A stretch of DNA of 64,000 bases from Elioraea rosea (GCF_007644105.1 NZ_VFAC01000015.1:1-64000); one strand, 5' to 3'; shown: positions 1-9,003, numbered from the stretch's first letter. Translations and numbers: made by a program. Notes: generated by a model not told the origin, from the letters alone.

Positions 1-555
1 CTCGCGACGCCCGCCGCGGCGGAGGAGGCCGAGCAGCTCGCATCGCTCCCCCTGCCGCCACCGCCACCTCCCGCACTGGCAGACGCGGTGGCGCGGGACG
101 AGCCGACGCGGGCGGAACGGCCCGGCTCGCGCAGCGTCTCGCCGCCGCCACGCCGCCTGCCGCCCGGACGCTTCGCCTGGCCGGTTCAGGGCCGCGTCGT
201 CTCCGCCTTCGGCGCGAAGGGCGGCGGGATGGTCAATGACGGCATGAACATCGCCGCCCCGCGCGGCACCCCGATTCGCGCCGCAGCCGACGGCACGGTG
301 ATCTACGCAGGCAACGAGGTGCGCGGCTTCGGCAACCTCGTGCTGATCCAGCACCAGGGGGGGTGGGTGACCGCCTATGGCCATGCCGAGCGGCTCCTGG
401 TGCGCCAGGGCGAGACGGTGCGGGCTGGCGAGGAGATCGCACGGGTCGGCTCGACCGGTGCGGTGTCGACCCCGCAGGTGCATTTCCAGGTTCGCCAGGG
501 CGGCAAGCCGGTCGACCCGGCCGCAAGGCTCGACCGCGCGATGGCGGGGCGCTGA
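1..555 (+). CDS. LytM/M23-fold envelope protein, C-terminal part (DipM/NlpD-like)
   Basis: The frame is open from base 1, so the gene starts outside the window. The visible part has a proline-rich linker (about residues 8-57) and then a complete C-terminal LytM (peptidase M23) domain. That domain carries a GRVVSAFG strand, the YGHAERL segment and the VHFQV motif. In active M23 enzymes the first zinc ligands lie in an HxG(I/V)D motif. Here the matching stretch is NDGMNI, so both the His and the Asp are replaced. This degenerate form is typical of NlpD/EnvC/DipM proteins, which activate periplasmic amidases rather than cut peptidoglycan themselves. The protein is expected to be periplasmic or a lipoprotein. 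Upstream LysM domains would fit the family but cannot be seen here. The fold is clear; the activator role is inferred. Confidence 0.85.
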   Translation, partial: LATPAAAEEAEQLASLPLPPPPPPALADAVARDEPTRAERPGSRSVSPPPRRLPPGRFAWPVQGRVVSAFGAKGGGMVNDGMNIAAPRGTPIRAAADGTVIYAGNEVRGFGNLVLIQHQGGWVTAYGHAERLLVRQGETVRAGEEIARVGSTGAVSTPQVHFQVRQGGKPVDPAARLDRAMAGR

Positions 556-561
556 GAAGCC

Positions 562-1845
562 TCAGCCTGCCGCTGTGCGTGCGCGCCGCCCGACGAGGAT
601 GACGGCCGCCGACGCTGCCTGGACCATGACGGCAAGCGCCAAGGGCGCAGGATAGCCGCCCGAGAGGTCGCGCAGCGCGCCGATCGCACCCGGCCCCAGC
701 GCACCTGCCGGCTGGGCGAGCGCGAAGGCGAACGACACGACACGCTGGACATCCGTGCGCCGGTACTCGACCTGGACGATGTTCGGCACCATCGGAGCCA
801 GGTTCGACGCCCCGAGACCGAACAGGACGCATCCCCCGGCCGCCAGCGCCGCAGCGCCCCTGACGCCCTCGCTCACGGCGAGCGCCAGCAGGCCGAGCGC
901 GCAGGCCTGCAGGGACAGAAGCGCCGCTGCCGCGATGCGGCGGTCAGACGTTGCGCCGGGGCCGCTCTGGTACCAGGCGAACACTGTCCTGCCGCCGATG
1001 ATGCTGAGCGTGGTCAGCGAGACGGCAAGCGCGCTGCCTCGCTCACCGAGGATCGGGGCAAGTGCCACCAGCAGATGGGCGAAAAGTCCGATATGCACGG
1101 ATAGGCCGAGCGCGAATGCTGCCATGAGCGTGAGGAATCCGCGGTCGCGCAGCAGCGCCACGCGGGCCAATGGCGGCCCCGTGTCGGGCTCTGCCGCACG
1201 CCTCGTCGCGACGGGCGGAACCCCGTCGGGGTGCTGGCCGAGCGAAGCCGGGGTGAGCCTGATCCTCGGCCCGGCAAGCACCATGATCACGCCGAATGCT
1301 GTTCCGCCCAGCAGCATCGCCGCCGACTGGAACCCGACCGCATCGATCAGCAGGACCCAGGCCGGGACGAGCAGGAGGCCCCCGAGGGCAAAGCCGTTGA
1401 CCGCCAATGCGTTCGCCGCGGGGCGCTTCCTGTCGAACCAGGGAGCGATGATGGCGAACGCCAAGACGGTGCTGCAGGCTCCGGAACCGATGCCGGTGAG
1501 CGCCGCGGCCAGGCCGAGCCCCCAGGGAGAGGCGGCGCTCGACCATGCCAGAGCACCGGCCGCGAGGCAGAGGCCGCCGGCGCGCGTCGTCGCAACGATG
1601 CCGAAGCGACTGTGAAGGTCGGGCAGGAGCGCGAACACGACGCCAGTCAGGAGTTGCGCGCCGCTTGCTGCGGCGGACAGGGCGCTGATGCTCCACCCGA
1701 GCTGCGCGTGCAGGGTGCGGATGTAGACGCCGATCCCGAAATAGCCGAGCCCCGCGCTGAACACCATGATGCCGGACGCGGCCGCCACCACCCGCCATCC
1801 GTGGAAGGGCAGGGACAATCCCGTCGAGGCAACACCGTGCGCCAT
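562..1845 (-). CDS. MFS transporter
   Basis: A 427-residue integral membrane protein with about twelve hydrophobic helices of the major facilitator superfamily. It begins with a short cytoplasmic leader followed by the GWRVVAAASGIMVFSAGLGYF helix. The Gly/Ala-rich helices and the DLHSRFG loop between helices 2 and 3 match the family's motif A region. The substrate cannot be told from sequence; relatives of this length are often annotated as monocarboxylate or drug transporters. The gene converges on the LytM gene with 6 bases between them and is divergent from the lipoprotein gene across an A-rich intergenic region. Confidence 0.88.
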   Translation of the reverse strand: MAHGVASTGLSLPFHGWRVVAAASGIMVFSAGLGYFGIGVYIRTLHAQLGWSISALSAAASGAQLLTGVVFALLPDLHSRFGIVATTRAGGLCLAAGALAWSSAASPWGLGLAAALTGIGSGACSTVLAFAIIAPWFDRKRPAANALAVNGFALGGLLLVPAWVLLIDAVGFQSAAMLLGGTAFGVIMVLAGPRIRLTPASLGQHPDGVPPVATRRAAEPDTGPPLARVALLRDRGFLTLMAAFALGLSVHIGLFAHLLVALAPILGERGSALAVSLTTLSIIGGRTVFAWYQSGPGATSDRRIAAAALLSLQACALGLLALAVSEGVRGAAALAAGGCVLFGLGASNLAPMVPNIVQVEYRRTDVQRVVSFAFALAQPAGALGPGAIGALRDLSGGYPAPLALAVMVQAASAAVILVGRRARTAAG

Positions 1846-2048
1846 GTCGGCCGCGCCTTCGGCCGGTGCATCTTCGTAACAGATTGCGCCGGACGGGCTG
1901 GATGGGTCAACGACTGGGCTTGCCTAAGCCAGTCTAGAAAAATGTCCAAAAACCGAAAAAAACGACGTCTCGAAATACGAAAACAGTTTGCAGAACCGTT
2001 AAAGGCTGCTACTCATGGTCGTAACAGTGATCGCGATGGGCTCGTATC
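1846..2048. other. divergent intergenic region with A-rich tract
   Basis: About 200 bases lie between the start codons of the MFS gene (minus) and the lipoprotein gene (plus). Bases 1936-1990 are strikingly A-rich against the surrounding GC-rich DNA and should hold the promoters of both genes. No convincing -35/-10 pair or operator dyad could be picked out by eye. Confidence 0.4.
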
Positions 2049-2495
2049 ATGGAACGCACACGCCTCAGTCGCTTTTTCCTGATTGCCGCCATGCTTGTTT
2101 CGCTTGGTGGTTGTGCGACCAGCTGGGAGCCCGCCTCCCTCCCGCTCAGCGGCGGCCCGACGCGGACAGCCGATTGCGAAGCCAAGGGGCTGTCCTGGAC
2201 CCATTCGCGTCCGCTGTCGTGGCAGCAGCTTCAGATCCACCCGAACCTGATGGCCCGGCCAGAGCGGGTGAACACGCTCGTCTCGGCGGATGGGCGCACC
2301 GTCGGCTACTGCATCAATGGCTGCGGGTGCCGGACGAATGACTGGCGCCGCGTCGCCGATGGAAGGGCCGACTGCCCGGCGACGGCCCGGCCGGCGGGCA
2401 TGTGCATGCCGGCCGATGCCGGAGAGACGCGCCCGCCGGAGCAGGTGCGCGCGCCCGCCCCGGCGCAGCAAAGCGCAGTCGTCGTCGCGAACTGA
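2049..2495 (+). CDS. putative small lipoprotein of unknown function
   Basis: A 148-residue protein with a short basic N-terminus (MERTRLSR), a hydrophobic stretch and a lipobox LGGC around residues 20-23, so it should be processed by signal peptidase II and anchored in a membrane. The mature part has several cysteines, including a CINGCGC cluster, and ends in a Pro/Ala-rich tail. No known domain was recognised. It converges with the DUF815 ATPase gene with 6 bases between the stops. Its leader is the A-rich intergenic region shared with the MFS gene. Confidence 0.7.
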   Translation: MERTRLSRFFLIAAMLVSLGGCATSWEPASLPLSGGPTRTADCEAKGLSWTHSRPLSWQQLQIHPNLMARPERVNTLVSADGRTVGYCINGCGCRTNDWRRVADGRADCPATARPAGMCMPADAGETRPPEQVRAPAPAQQSAVVVAN

Positions 2496-2501
2496 CGGCG
2501 G

Positions 2502-3380
2502 TCAGACCGGCGAGGCGCGGATCGCCACGCCAAGCCGCCCCGCGAGGTCCTGCACGAACTGCCAGGCCACGCGGCCGGAGCGCGAACCGCGGGTGACGGA
2601 CCATTCCGCGGCCTGGCGCTTCAGCTCGTCGGGCGGCACGTCGAGCCCGAACGCGGCGGCGTAGCCCTCGACCATCGCGAAATACGTCGCCTGGTCGCAG
2701 TGGTGGAAGCCGAGCCACAGGCCGAAGCGATCCGACAGCGACACCTTCTCCTCGACCGCCTCGCCCGGGTTGATCGCCGAGGAGCGCTCGTTGTCGATCA
2801 TGTCGCGCGGCAGAAGGTGCCGGCGGTTCGAGGTGGCGTAGAAGATCACCGTCTCCGGCCTTCCCTCGACGCCGCCCTCGAGAACGGCCTTCAGGCTCTT
2901 GTAGTCGGTCTCGCCCGCGTCGAAGGAGAGGTCGTCACAGAACAGGATCGCTCGCCGGTTCACCCCGCGCAGCACCGCGAGCAGGGCGGGAAGCGTGCGG
3001 ATGTCCTCGCGATGGATCTCGATCAGCGCGAGCCCGCCCGACGCGCGCGCCTCGGCGTTCACCGCCGCATGCACCGCCTTGACGAGCGAGGACTTGCCCA
3101 TGCCGCGCGCGCCCCAGAGAAGCGCGTTGTTTGCCGGAAGGCCCCTGGCGAAGCGGCGGGTGTTCTCGAGAAGCTGGTCCCGCTGGCGTTCCACCCCATG
3201 CAGGAGCTTCAGCCCGACGGCATTGACCACCGGCACGGGCGCGAGCAGGCCGGGATCGGGCTGCCAGACGAAGGCATCGGCCCCGGCGATGTCGGTCGCC
3301 GCCGGCGGCGGAGGGGCGAGGCGCTCGAGCGCATCGGCGATGCGGGCGAGCAGGCGGGGAAGCTCTGTCGTGTCGTTCAT
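2502..3380 (-). CDS. DUF815-family AAA ATPase
   Basis: A 292-residue P-loop protein. The Walker A motif GARGMGKSS lies around residues 93-101, a Walker-B-like ILFCDDL about 55 residues later, and a sensor-like FYATSNRRHL follows. This is the arrangement of the DUF815 family of predicted ATPases found next to yajC in alphaproteobacteria. The segment ERSSAINPGEAVEEKVSLSDRFG is typical of that family. The cellular role is unknown. It sits between the lipoprotein gene (convergent) and the SDR gene on the same strand, 20 bases downstream of the latter's stop. Confidence 0.85.
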   Translation of the reverse strand: MNDTTELPRLLARIADALERLAPPPPAATDIAGADAFVWQPDPGLLAPVPVVNAVGLKLLHGVERQRDQLLENTRRFARGLPANNALLWGARGMGKSSLVKAVHAAVNAEARASGGLALIEIHREDIRTLPALLAVLRGVNRRAILFCDDLSFDAGETDYKSLKAVLEGGVEGRPETVIFYATSNRRHLLPRDMIDNERSSAINPGEAVEEKVSLSDRFGLWLGFHHCDQATYFAMVEGYAAAFGLDVPPDELKRQAAEWSVTRGSRSGRVAWQFVQDLAGRLGVAIRASPV

Positions 3381-3400
3381 GGCGGCGGATGTCTACTTGG

Positions 3401-4156
3401 CTAGAGCGAAGCCGTCACCCCGCCATCGACGTAGAGGATCTGCCCCGTCACGTAGCTCGCCGCATCGGAGGCCAGGAACACGGCCGCGCCGGCGATCTCC
3501 GCCGGCTCGCCCCAGCGGCGGGCGGGCGTGCGGGCGCATACCCAGGCGTTGAACTCGGCATTGGCGATCAGCGCGGCGTTCATCTCGGTGTTCACGTAGC
3601 CTGGCCCGATCGCGTTCACCTGCACGTTGTGGGGCGCGAACTCGGTGGCGAGGCAGCGCGTCAGCATCCGCACGCCTCCCTTCGCCGCACCGTAGGCGGG
3701 AACGTTGGCGCGGCCGAGCTCCGACAGGAGCGAGCCGAGATTGATGATCCTGCCGGACCGCCGCTCGATCATCTGCGGGGCGACGCGCTTGATGAGCCGG
3801 AACACGCTCGTCAGGTGGCTCGCGATGATCGCGTCCCACGCATCGTCGGGGAATTCGAGGGCCGGGGCGCGATGCTGGATGCCGGCGTTGTTGACCAGGA
3901 TGTCGATGCGCCCGGCCTTCGCCACGGCCTCCGCGGCGGCGGCATCGTCTGTCACGTCGAAGGGGAGGGGCTCGGCGGCGAGCCCCGAGGAATTGAGCGA
4001 GGCGACGGCCTGCTCCACCCCCTCCGCGCCGCGGCCGTTGACGAGGACGGTCGCGCCACACTCGGCGAGCGCCTGCGCGATCGCCCGGCCGATGCCGCGC
4101 GTCGCGCCCGTGACGAGCGCGCGGCGCCCGCTGAGGTCGAACCCCTTGTACCGCAT
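3401..4156 (-). CDS. SDR-family oxidoreductase (gluconate 5-dehydrogenase-like)
   Basis: A classical short-chain dehydrogenase of 251 residues. The cofactor motif TGATRGIG is at 16-23, NNAG at 89-92, the catalytic Ser is S142 and the YxxxK pair is Y155/K159. The opening FDLSGRRALVTGATRGIG resembles gluconate 5-dehydrogenase and 2-deoxy-gluconate dehydrogenases, but substrate cannot be fixed from sequence. The start is placed at the ATG giving MRYKGFDLSG, because the longer frame upstream is not SDR-like and overlaps yajC. It is divergent from yajC, and the gap between them carries a 10-bp direct repeat. Confidence 0.9.
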   Translation of the reverse strand: MRYKGFDLSGRRALVTGATRGIGRAIAQALAECGATVLVNGRGAEGVEQAVASLNSSGLAAEPLPFDVTDDAAAAEAVAKAGRIDILVNNAGIQHRAPALEFPDDAWDAIIASHLTSVFRLIKRVAPQMIERRSGRIINLGSLLSELGRANVPAYGAAKGGVRMLTRCLATEFAPHNVQVNAIGPGYVNTEMNAALIANAEFNAWVCARTPARRWGEPAEIAGAAVFLASDAASYVTGQILYVDGGVTASL

Positions 4157-4183
4157 GTTTCCCTGTTCCCTCCCGAGGCCCGC

Positions 4184-4209
4184 GTGCCTAGGAGCCTGGG
4201 TGCCTAGGA
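4184..4209. repeat. 10-bp direct repeat upstream of yajC
   Basis: GTGCCTAGGA occurs at 4184-4193 and again at 4200-4209, a 16-base period, in the divergent SDR/yajC gap. It could be a paired binding site, but no regulator family is suggested by the sequence. Confidence 0.5.
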
Positions 4210-4273
4210 ACATGGAGGGGCCGCTGCTATGGTCCGCCCCCTTCCGAGACCGAGAGAGACTGACCGGAGCGCG

Positions 4274-4708
4274 ATGATGCTGATTTCCCCCGCCTATGCC
4301 CAGGCCGGCGGCGACCCGACGGGCGGGCTGATGAGCCTGCTGCCGCTCGTCCTGATCTTCGTGGTGTTCTATTTCATCCTGATCAGGCCGCAGCAGAAGA
4401 AGGCGAAGGAGCATCGCGCGATGCTCGTCGACCTCAAGCGCGGCGACAGGATCGTCACCGGCGGGGGGCTGATCGCGACGGTGATCCGCGTGACGGCCGA
4501 CAGCGAGGAGGTGATCGCCGAGATCGCGCGCGACGTGCGGGTGAAGGTGGTCAAGAGCACGATCCAGCACGTCATGCGCGAGGGGACGGAAGCGCCGGCC
4601 AAGCAGGACAACAAGCCGAAGGCGGAGAAGTCCGAGGAGAAGCCGGAGGAGAAGGCCGAGGAGCCGCCGCCCGCCAACGATGCCGTACCTCCACCCAAGC
4701 AGGGGTGA
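4274..4708 (+). CDS. yajC: preprotein translocase subunit YajC
   Basis: A 144-residue YajC. It has a short periplasmic N-terminus (MMLISPAYAQ), one transmembrane helix around residues 21-40 (LLPLVLIFVVFYFILI) and then the family hallmark RPQQKKAKEH. The cytosolic part carries GDRIVTGGGLIATV. The C-terminus is a long Lys/Glu/Pro-rich tail. YajC associates with SecDF at the Sec translocon. The start is set at the double ATG just before this helix; the longer frame adds a basic segment with no homology. In most alphaproteobacteria secD and secF follow immediately, but here a hairpin and the convergent sodB follow instead. Confidence 0.93.
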   Translation: MMLISPAYAQAGGDPTGGLMSLLPLVLIFVVFYFILIRPQQKKAKEHRAMLVDLKRGDRIVTGGGLIATVIRVTADSEEVIAEIARDVRVKVVKSTIQHVMREGTEAPAKQDNKPKAEKSEEKPEEKAEEPPPANDAVPPPKQG

Positions 4709-4731
4709 GCGCCTGGCGAGAGGCTGAAATC

Positions 4732-4763
4732 GAAGGGGCGGGCCCGCAAGGACCCGCCCCTTC
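4732..4763. terminator. bidirectional hairpin between yajC and sodB
   Basis: An 11-bp perfect stem (GAAGGGGCGGG / CCCGCCCCTTC) with a 10-base loop lies between the convergent stops of yajC and sodB. There is no T-run, which is common in very GC-rich genomes. Confidence 0.7.
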
Positions 4764-4831
4764 CTTCATCCAGTGGAGCGCCGTGGACGGCCCAACGAGG
4801 CCGGCCACCCTCGACCCCGACCGCGGTGCGG

Positions 4832-5443
4832 TCAGGCCTTGGCGAGGAGGCTGTCGACGTATTCCCAGTTCACGAGCTTCTCGAGGAAGTTCGTGAGGTA
4901 GTCGGGGCGCCGGTTGCGGAAGTCGAGGTAGTAGCTGTGCTCCCACACATCCACGCCGAGGATGGCCGTGCCGGTGCCTTCGGCGAGCGGGTTGGACCCG
5001 TTCGGCGTCTTGGCGGTGGCGAGCTTGCCGTCCTTGCCGACGACCAGCCAGGCCCAGCCCGAGCCGAACTGCGTCGCGCCGGCCTGCTTGAAGGCGTCCT
5101 TGAACTTGTCGAGCGAGCCGAAGTCGGAGGTGATCTTCGCCTCGAGCTTGCCGGGCAGCGCGCCGCCGCCGTTCGGCTTCATGCAGGGCCAGAAGAGGTT
5201 GTGGTTCCAATGCTGGCCGGCGTTGTTGAACACGCCCGCCATGTCGGGCTTGCCGTACGACATCTTCACGATCTCCTCGAGCGACTTGCCCTGGAGGTTC
5301 GCGTCCTTCTCGACGAAGCCGTTCAGCGCCGTGACGTAGGCCTGGTGGTGCTTGCCGTGGTGCAGCTCCAGCGTCTCCTGGCACATGCCGCTCTCGGCGA
5401 GGGCGCCGTGCGCGTAGGGCAGGGAGGGGAGGGTGAAGGCCAT
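4832..5443 (-). CDS. sodB: iron superoxide dismutase
   Basis: A 203-residue Fe/Mn superoxide dismutase that disproportionates superoxide. The four metal ligands are visible: H28 (in ELHHGKHH), H81 (in QHWNHNLFW), and D165 and H169 (in DVWEHSYY). Gln77, four residues before H81, is the position where Fe-type enzymes carry Gln, so iron is the likely metal. There is no signal peptide, so it is cytoplasmic. It is convergent with yajC and divergent from the squalene/phytoene-synthase-like gene, and occupies the place where secD/secF normally sit in this neighbourhood. Confidence 0.95.
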   Translation of the reverse strand: MAFTLPSLPYAHGALAESGMCQETLELHHGKHHQAYVTALNGFVEKDANLQGKSLEEIVKMSYGKPDMAGVFNNAGQHWNHNLFWPCMKPNGGGALPGKLEAKITSDFGSLDKFKDAFKQAGATQFGSGWAWLVVGKDGKLATAKTPNGSNPLAEGTGTAILGVDVWEHSYYLDFRNRRPDYLTNFLEKLVNWEYVDSLLAKA

Positions 5444-5563
5444 GGGGGCTCTCTCCGGTTTCTTGATGTCTGTCGGCGTGCGGTTCTGACCTAGGTCGAG
5501 GCCGATGCAACGTCAACAGCACGACCCCTCGCGCGGTTGCGGCGGCCACGCCATGTTCGGGGC

Positions 5564-6394
5564 GTGAGCGAGGCCGAGATCCTCTCCCATCTTCGCGAGG
5601 CGGACCCTGACCGCCTCCTCTGCGTGCTCGCCTCGCCTGCCACGGCGCGCGAGCCGGTCGCGGTGCTCTACGCGTTCAATGCCGAGCTCGCACGCGTCGC
5701 CTCGTCGGTCACCGAGCCCGGGCTCGGGATGATCCGGCTGCAGTGGTGGCGCGAGGTTGCGGAGGAGGGGGCGCACGGGAAGGTCCGCCGCCATCCGGTG
5801 GCGGAGCCTCTCGGGCGCCTGATCGCCGCCCGCGGCCTCGAGCCGTCCCTCTTCGACGCGGTGATCGGCGCGCGCGAGCTCGAGCTCGACGAGGCGGGCA
5901 TCCCCGACCCGATCGCGCTCGAGGCCTATGCGGGGGCGAGTGCGGCGGGGCTGATGCGCCTCTGCCTCGATGCGCTCGGCGTGACCGATGGCGCCAGCCG
6001 AGAGGCGGCGCGGCAGGCCGGGCTCGTCGTCGGGCTCACGGGCGTGCTGCGCAACGCGCCCTTCCTCGCGGCACGGGGCCGCACGCTGCTGCCGCGCGCG
6101 CTTCTCGCCGATGCCGGGGCGCGGGTCGCCGATTTCGCGCGCACGCCGCTGCCCGGGCCTGCGCGCCGCGTCACGGGCCAGGTGGCGGAGATGGCTGCGG
6201 GACATCTCGCTGCGCTTCGCGCGATGGCGGTGCCGCGCGAGGCCGTACCGGTGCTGCTTCCCGCGGCACTCGCGGCGCGGACGCTTCGGCGTCTTGCGCG
6301 CGCGGAGAACGACCTGTCCGACCGGCGCGTCGAAGGCCCGCGCGCCACGGCGCAGTGGGCGGTGTTCCGCGCAGCCCTCAGCGGAAGGTTCTGA
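5564..6394 (+). CDS. squalene/phytoene synthase family protein (NDUFAF6-like)
   Basis: A helical protein of about 276 residues in the squalene/phytoene synthase superfamily, recognisable by VLYAFNAELARV near the start, IRLQWWREV and AGLVVGLTGVLRNAPF. The Asp-rich substrate motifs of true prenyl synthases are poorly kept. It therefore fits the compact branch related to the complex I assembly factor NDUFAF6 better than a carotenoid or hopanoid enzyme. The start is put at GTG 5564 (VSEAEILSHL); a TTG nine codons upstream is possible. Its 3' end overlaps the convergent MFS gene by 17 bases. Confidence 0.8.
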   Translation: MSEAEILSHLREADPDRLLCVLASPATAREPVAVLYAFNAELARVASSVTEPGLGMIRLQWWREVAEEGAHGKVRRHPVAEPLGRLIAARGLEPSLFDAVIGARELELDEAGIPDPIALEAYAGASAAGLMRLCLDALGVTDGASREAARQAGLVVGLTGVLRNAPFLAARGRTLLPRALLADAGARVADFARTPLPGPARRVTGQVAEMAAGHLAALRAMAVPREAVPVLLPAALAARTLRRLARAENDLSDRRVEGPRATAQWAVFRAALSGRF

Positions 6395-7589
6395 CCGCGG
6401 CGTAGGCCACCAGAAGGCCGCCGACGACAGAAAGCACCGTCACCGCCCATTGCGCGCCGAGCACGGCCGCGGCAGTACCGGACAGCACCATGCCGATCGG
6501 GCCCGTGCCGATGCACATCGTCACCAGCCCCATCAAGCGCGAGCGCGCATCGGCCGGGGCGTTCTCCAGCACGATGCTCGACTGCAACGTGCCGAACGCC
6601 GCGGTGCCGAGGCCGGAGGCGACGAGCAGAAGGAACGCCAGCAGGTAGGATGGCGCGTGCGGCATGAAGGCGAGGAACACGAGGAAGCTCGCCGATCCCG
6701 CGAGGAACAGCCGGACGCTCGCTGCCCCTGAGCGGCGGGCGAGCGCGATGGCGCCGCCGATCGCGCCGAGCGGCTCGGCAGCGACGAGAACGCCGATGCC
6801 AATGGCGGTCGCCTCGAAGGCAAGCCGGCCGATCGGCGCCATGAGCGCGATGTAGGAGAAGCCGAAAGTGTTCATCGCGACCGTGACGATCAGCACCGTG
6901 CGCACGGCGGGAAGCCCGCGCGCGATCGCGATGCCTTCCGCGACCGTCGAGGCCATCGCGCCGAGGCGGAGGACGCGGCGCTCCTGCTGGTGGTTCACGC
7001 GGATGACGAGAAGGAGCGCGACCGCGTTGAGCACCGCCGACAGCCCGTAGGCGCCGGCGATGCCGAACGCCGCATAGGCCGCGCCGCCGGCAACGGGGCC
7101 GACCAGCCGTGTTCCGGCATTGGTGATCGAGTCGAAGGCGATTGCCTGCGACATGGTCGAGCCCACCGCGCTCTCGGCGACCATGCGGCGCCGCACGGAG
7201 AGCTCACCGGCGGCGAGCAGGCCGGAGGCGAAGCCGGCGAGGGCGAGATGCCAGGAGAGAAGCGAGCCCGCCGCGCCAAGCAGCGTCACGGCGAGGGCGG
7301 CGACGGTGGTGATGACCAGGCCGATGACGAGAAGCAGCTTGCGGTTCACCGCCTCGGCCACGGCGCCGGCGGCAGGGCCGAACAGGAGCATCGGCATCGC
7401 GCGGGAGGCGGAGACGAGCGCGACGGTCATCGCGTCCCCCGTCGCGTCGAGGACAAACAGACCGGTGGCGATGAGCTCGAGCCAGCGCATGGCGTTGGCG
7501 AGGCCGCCGACCATCCAGAGACGGCGATAATCTCCGATCGCGAGCAGGGCGAGCCCCGCCCGCGCGCGTTTTTCCTCCCGACCGTGCAT
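6378..7589 (-). CDS. MFS transporter, EntS/DUF894-like
   Basis: A 403-residue twelve-helix transporter of the major facilitator superfamily. The start LAIGDYRRLWMVGGLANAMRW is typical of EntS-type exporters. The loop after helix 2-3 reads AGAVAEAVNRK, a motif-A variant. The start is placed at MHGREEKRARAG; the longer reading frame adds an Arg-rich leader with no helix. The substrate is unknown. It lies 61 bases downstream of trmFO on the same strand and its end overlaps the preceding plus-strand gene. Confidence 0.88.
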   Translation of the reverse strand: MHGREEKRARAGLALLAIGDYRRLWMVGGLANAMRWLELIATGLFVLDATGDAMTVALVSASRAMPMLLFGPAAGAVAEAVNRKLLLVIGLVITTVAALAVTLLGAAGSLLSWHLALAGFASGLLAAGELSVRRRMVAESAVGSTMSQAIAFDSITNAGTRLVGPVAGGAAYAAFGIAGAYGLSAVLNAVALLLVIRVNHQQERRVLRLGAMASTVAEGIAIARGLPAVRTVLIVTVAMNTFGFSYIALMAPIGRLAFEATAIGIGVLVAAEPLGAIGGAIALARRSGAASVRLFLAGSASFLVFLAFMPHAPSYLLAFLLLVASGLGTAAFGTLQSSIVLENAPADARSRLMGLVTMCIGTGPIGMVLSGTAAAVLGAQWAVTVLSVVGGLLVAYAAVRTFR

Positions 7590-7650
7590 TGGCGGCGAGT
7601 GTGCGCCTACCCTCGCAGCCTGGAAAGACCGGCGGCGCCGGCGGGGATTC

Positions 7651-9003
7651 TTAAGCCGCTTCCTTCGGGGTCGGCAGCACGTGAGGCCGGCCGGCCCAGG
7701 CATCGGCGGCCGCGAGCGCGCGTTCGCAGTACGCGCGCTTGCGCTCGCGCCCCTTGGGCGGGTTTGCAAGCGGCGGGAACAGGCCGAAATTGACGTTCAT
7801 CGGCTGGAACGTTTCGGCATCCGCCCCGCCCGTGATGTGGGCGAGAAGCGCGCCCATCGCCGTCTCTGGAGGCGGCGGGGCGAGGGGCTGGCCCTTTGCC
7901 TCCGCTGCGGCGAAGCGGCCAGCCAGAAGCCCGATCGCCGCGCTCTCGACATAGCCTTCGACGCCCGTGATCTGCCCGGCGAAGCGGAGATGCGGCGCTG
8001 CCTTCAGGCGAAGCGTTCCGTCGAGCACGCGGGGCGAGTTCAGGAAGGTGTTGCGGTGCATGCCGCCGAGCCGCGCGAACTCGGCGCCGCCGAGGCCGGG
8101 GATGGTGCGGAACACGCGCACCTGCTCGGCGTATTTCAGCTTCGTCTGGAAGCCGACCATGTTCCAGAGCGTGCCGAGCGCGTTGTCCTGCCGCAGCTGC
8201 ACGACGGCCCAGGGGCGGCGGCCGGTTCGCGGGTCACGCAGGCCGACGGGCTTCATCGGCCCCCAGCGAAGCGTGTCCGGCCCGCGCTCCGCCATCACCT
8301 CGATGGGAAGGCAGCCATCGAAATAGGGAGTGTTCGCCTCCCACTCCTTGAAGCTTCCCTTCTCTGCGGCGTTCAGCGCGGCAATGAAGCCCTCGTACTC
8401 CTCGCGCGAGAGAGGGCAGTTGATGTAGTCGGCCCCGCCGCCCTTGTCGTAGCGCGACTGCATCCAGGCGATAGACATGTCGATGCTGTCGCGGTGCACG
8501 ATCGGCGCGATCGCATCGAAGAAGGCGAGGCTCTCCTCGCCCGTCGCGGCACGGATGGCCTCTGCGAGGCCTGGCGCGGTGAGCGGGCCGGTGGCGACGA
8601 TCGTGCTGCCCCACTCGGCGGGCGGAAGGCCGGTGACCTCCTCGCGCACCACCGTGACGAGCGGGTGCGCGCCGAGCGCGGCGGTGACGGCCGCCGAGAA
8701 CCCGTCGCGATCCACCGCGAGCGCGCCGCCGGCGGGAAGCCTGTGCGCCTCTCCCGTGCGGAGGATGATGCTGCCGAGCCGACGCATCTCCTCGTGCAGC
8801 AGCCCGACCGCGTTGTAGAGCGGATCGTCGGCGCGGAAGGAGTTGGAGCAGACGAGCTCGGCGAAGTTCTCCGTGCCGTGCGCCTCCGTCATCCGCACCG
8901 GGCGCATCTCGTGCAGCACCACCGGCACGCCTGCCTCGGCGAGCTGCCAGGCCGCCTCGGAGCCGGCGAGCCCTGCGCCGACTATGTGAACCGCATCACC
9001 CAT
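7651..9003 (-). CDS. trmFO: tRNA (uracil-54-C5) methyltransferase, folate-dependent
   Basis: A 450-residue FAD enzyme that makes ribothymidine at position 54 of tRNA using methylenetetrahydrofolate. The FAD motif [17 protein letters not shown] starts at residue 9. TrmFO-specific blocks follow: [47 protein letters not shown]-like and NFGLFPPL. The start [11 protein letters not shown] was chosen because the upstream extension of the frame overlaps the divergent gene and lacks homology. It is cytoplasmic and a tRNA-modification housekeeping gene, present in alphaproteobacteria but not in enterics. Confidence 0.95.
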   Translation of the reverse strand: MGDAVHIVGAGLAGSEAAWQLAEAGVPVVLHEMRPVRMTEAHGTENFAELVCSNSFRADDPLYNAVGLLHEEMRRLGSIILRTGEAHRLPAGGALAVDRDGFSAAVTAALGAHPLVTVVREEVTGLPPAEWGSTIVATGPLTAPGLAEAIRAATGEESLAFFDAIAPIVHRDSIDMSIAWMQSRYDKGGGADYINCPLSREEYEGFIAALNAAEKGSFKEWEANTPYFDGCLPIEVMAERGPDTLRWGPMKPVGLRDPRTGRRPWAVVQLRQDNALGTLWNMVGFQTKLKYAEQVRVFRTIPGLGGAEFARLGGMHRNTFLNSPRVLDGTLRLKAAPHLRFAGQITGVEGYVESAAIGLLAGRFAAAEAKGQPLAPPPPETAMGALLAHITGGADAETFQPMNVNFGLFPPLANPPKGRERKRAYCERALAAADAWAGRPHVLPTPKEAA

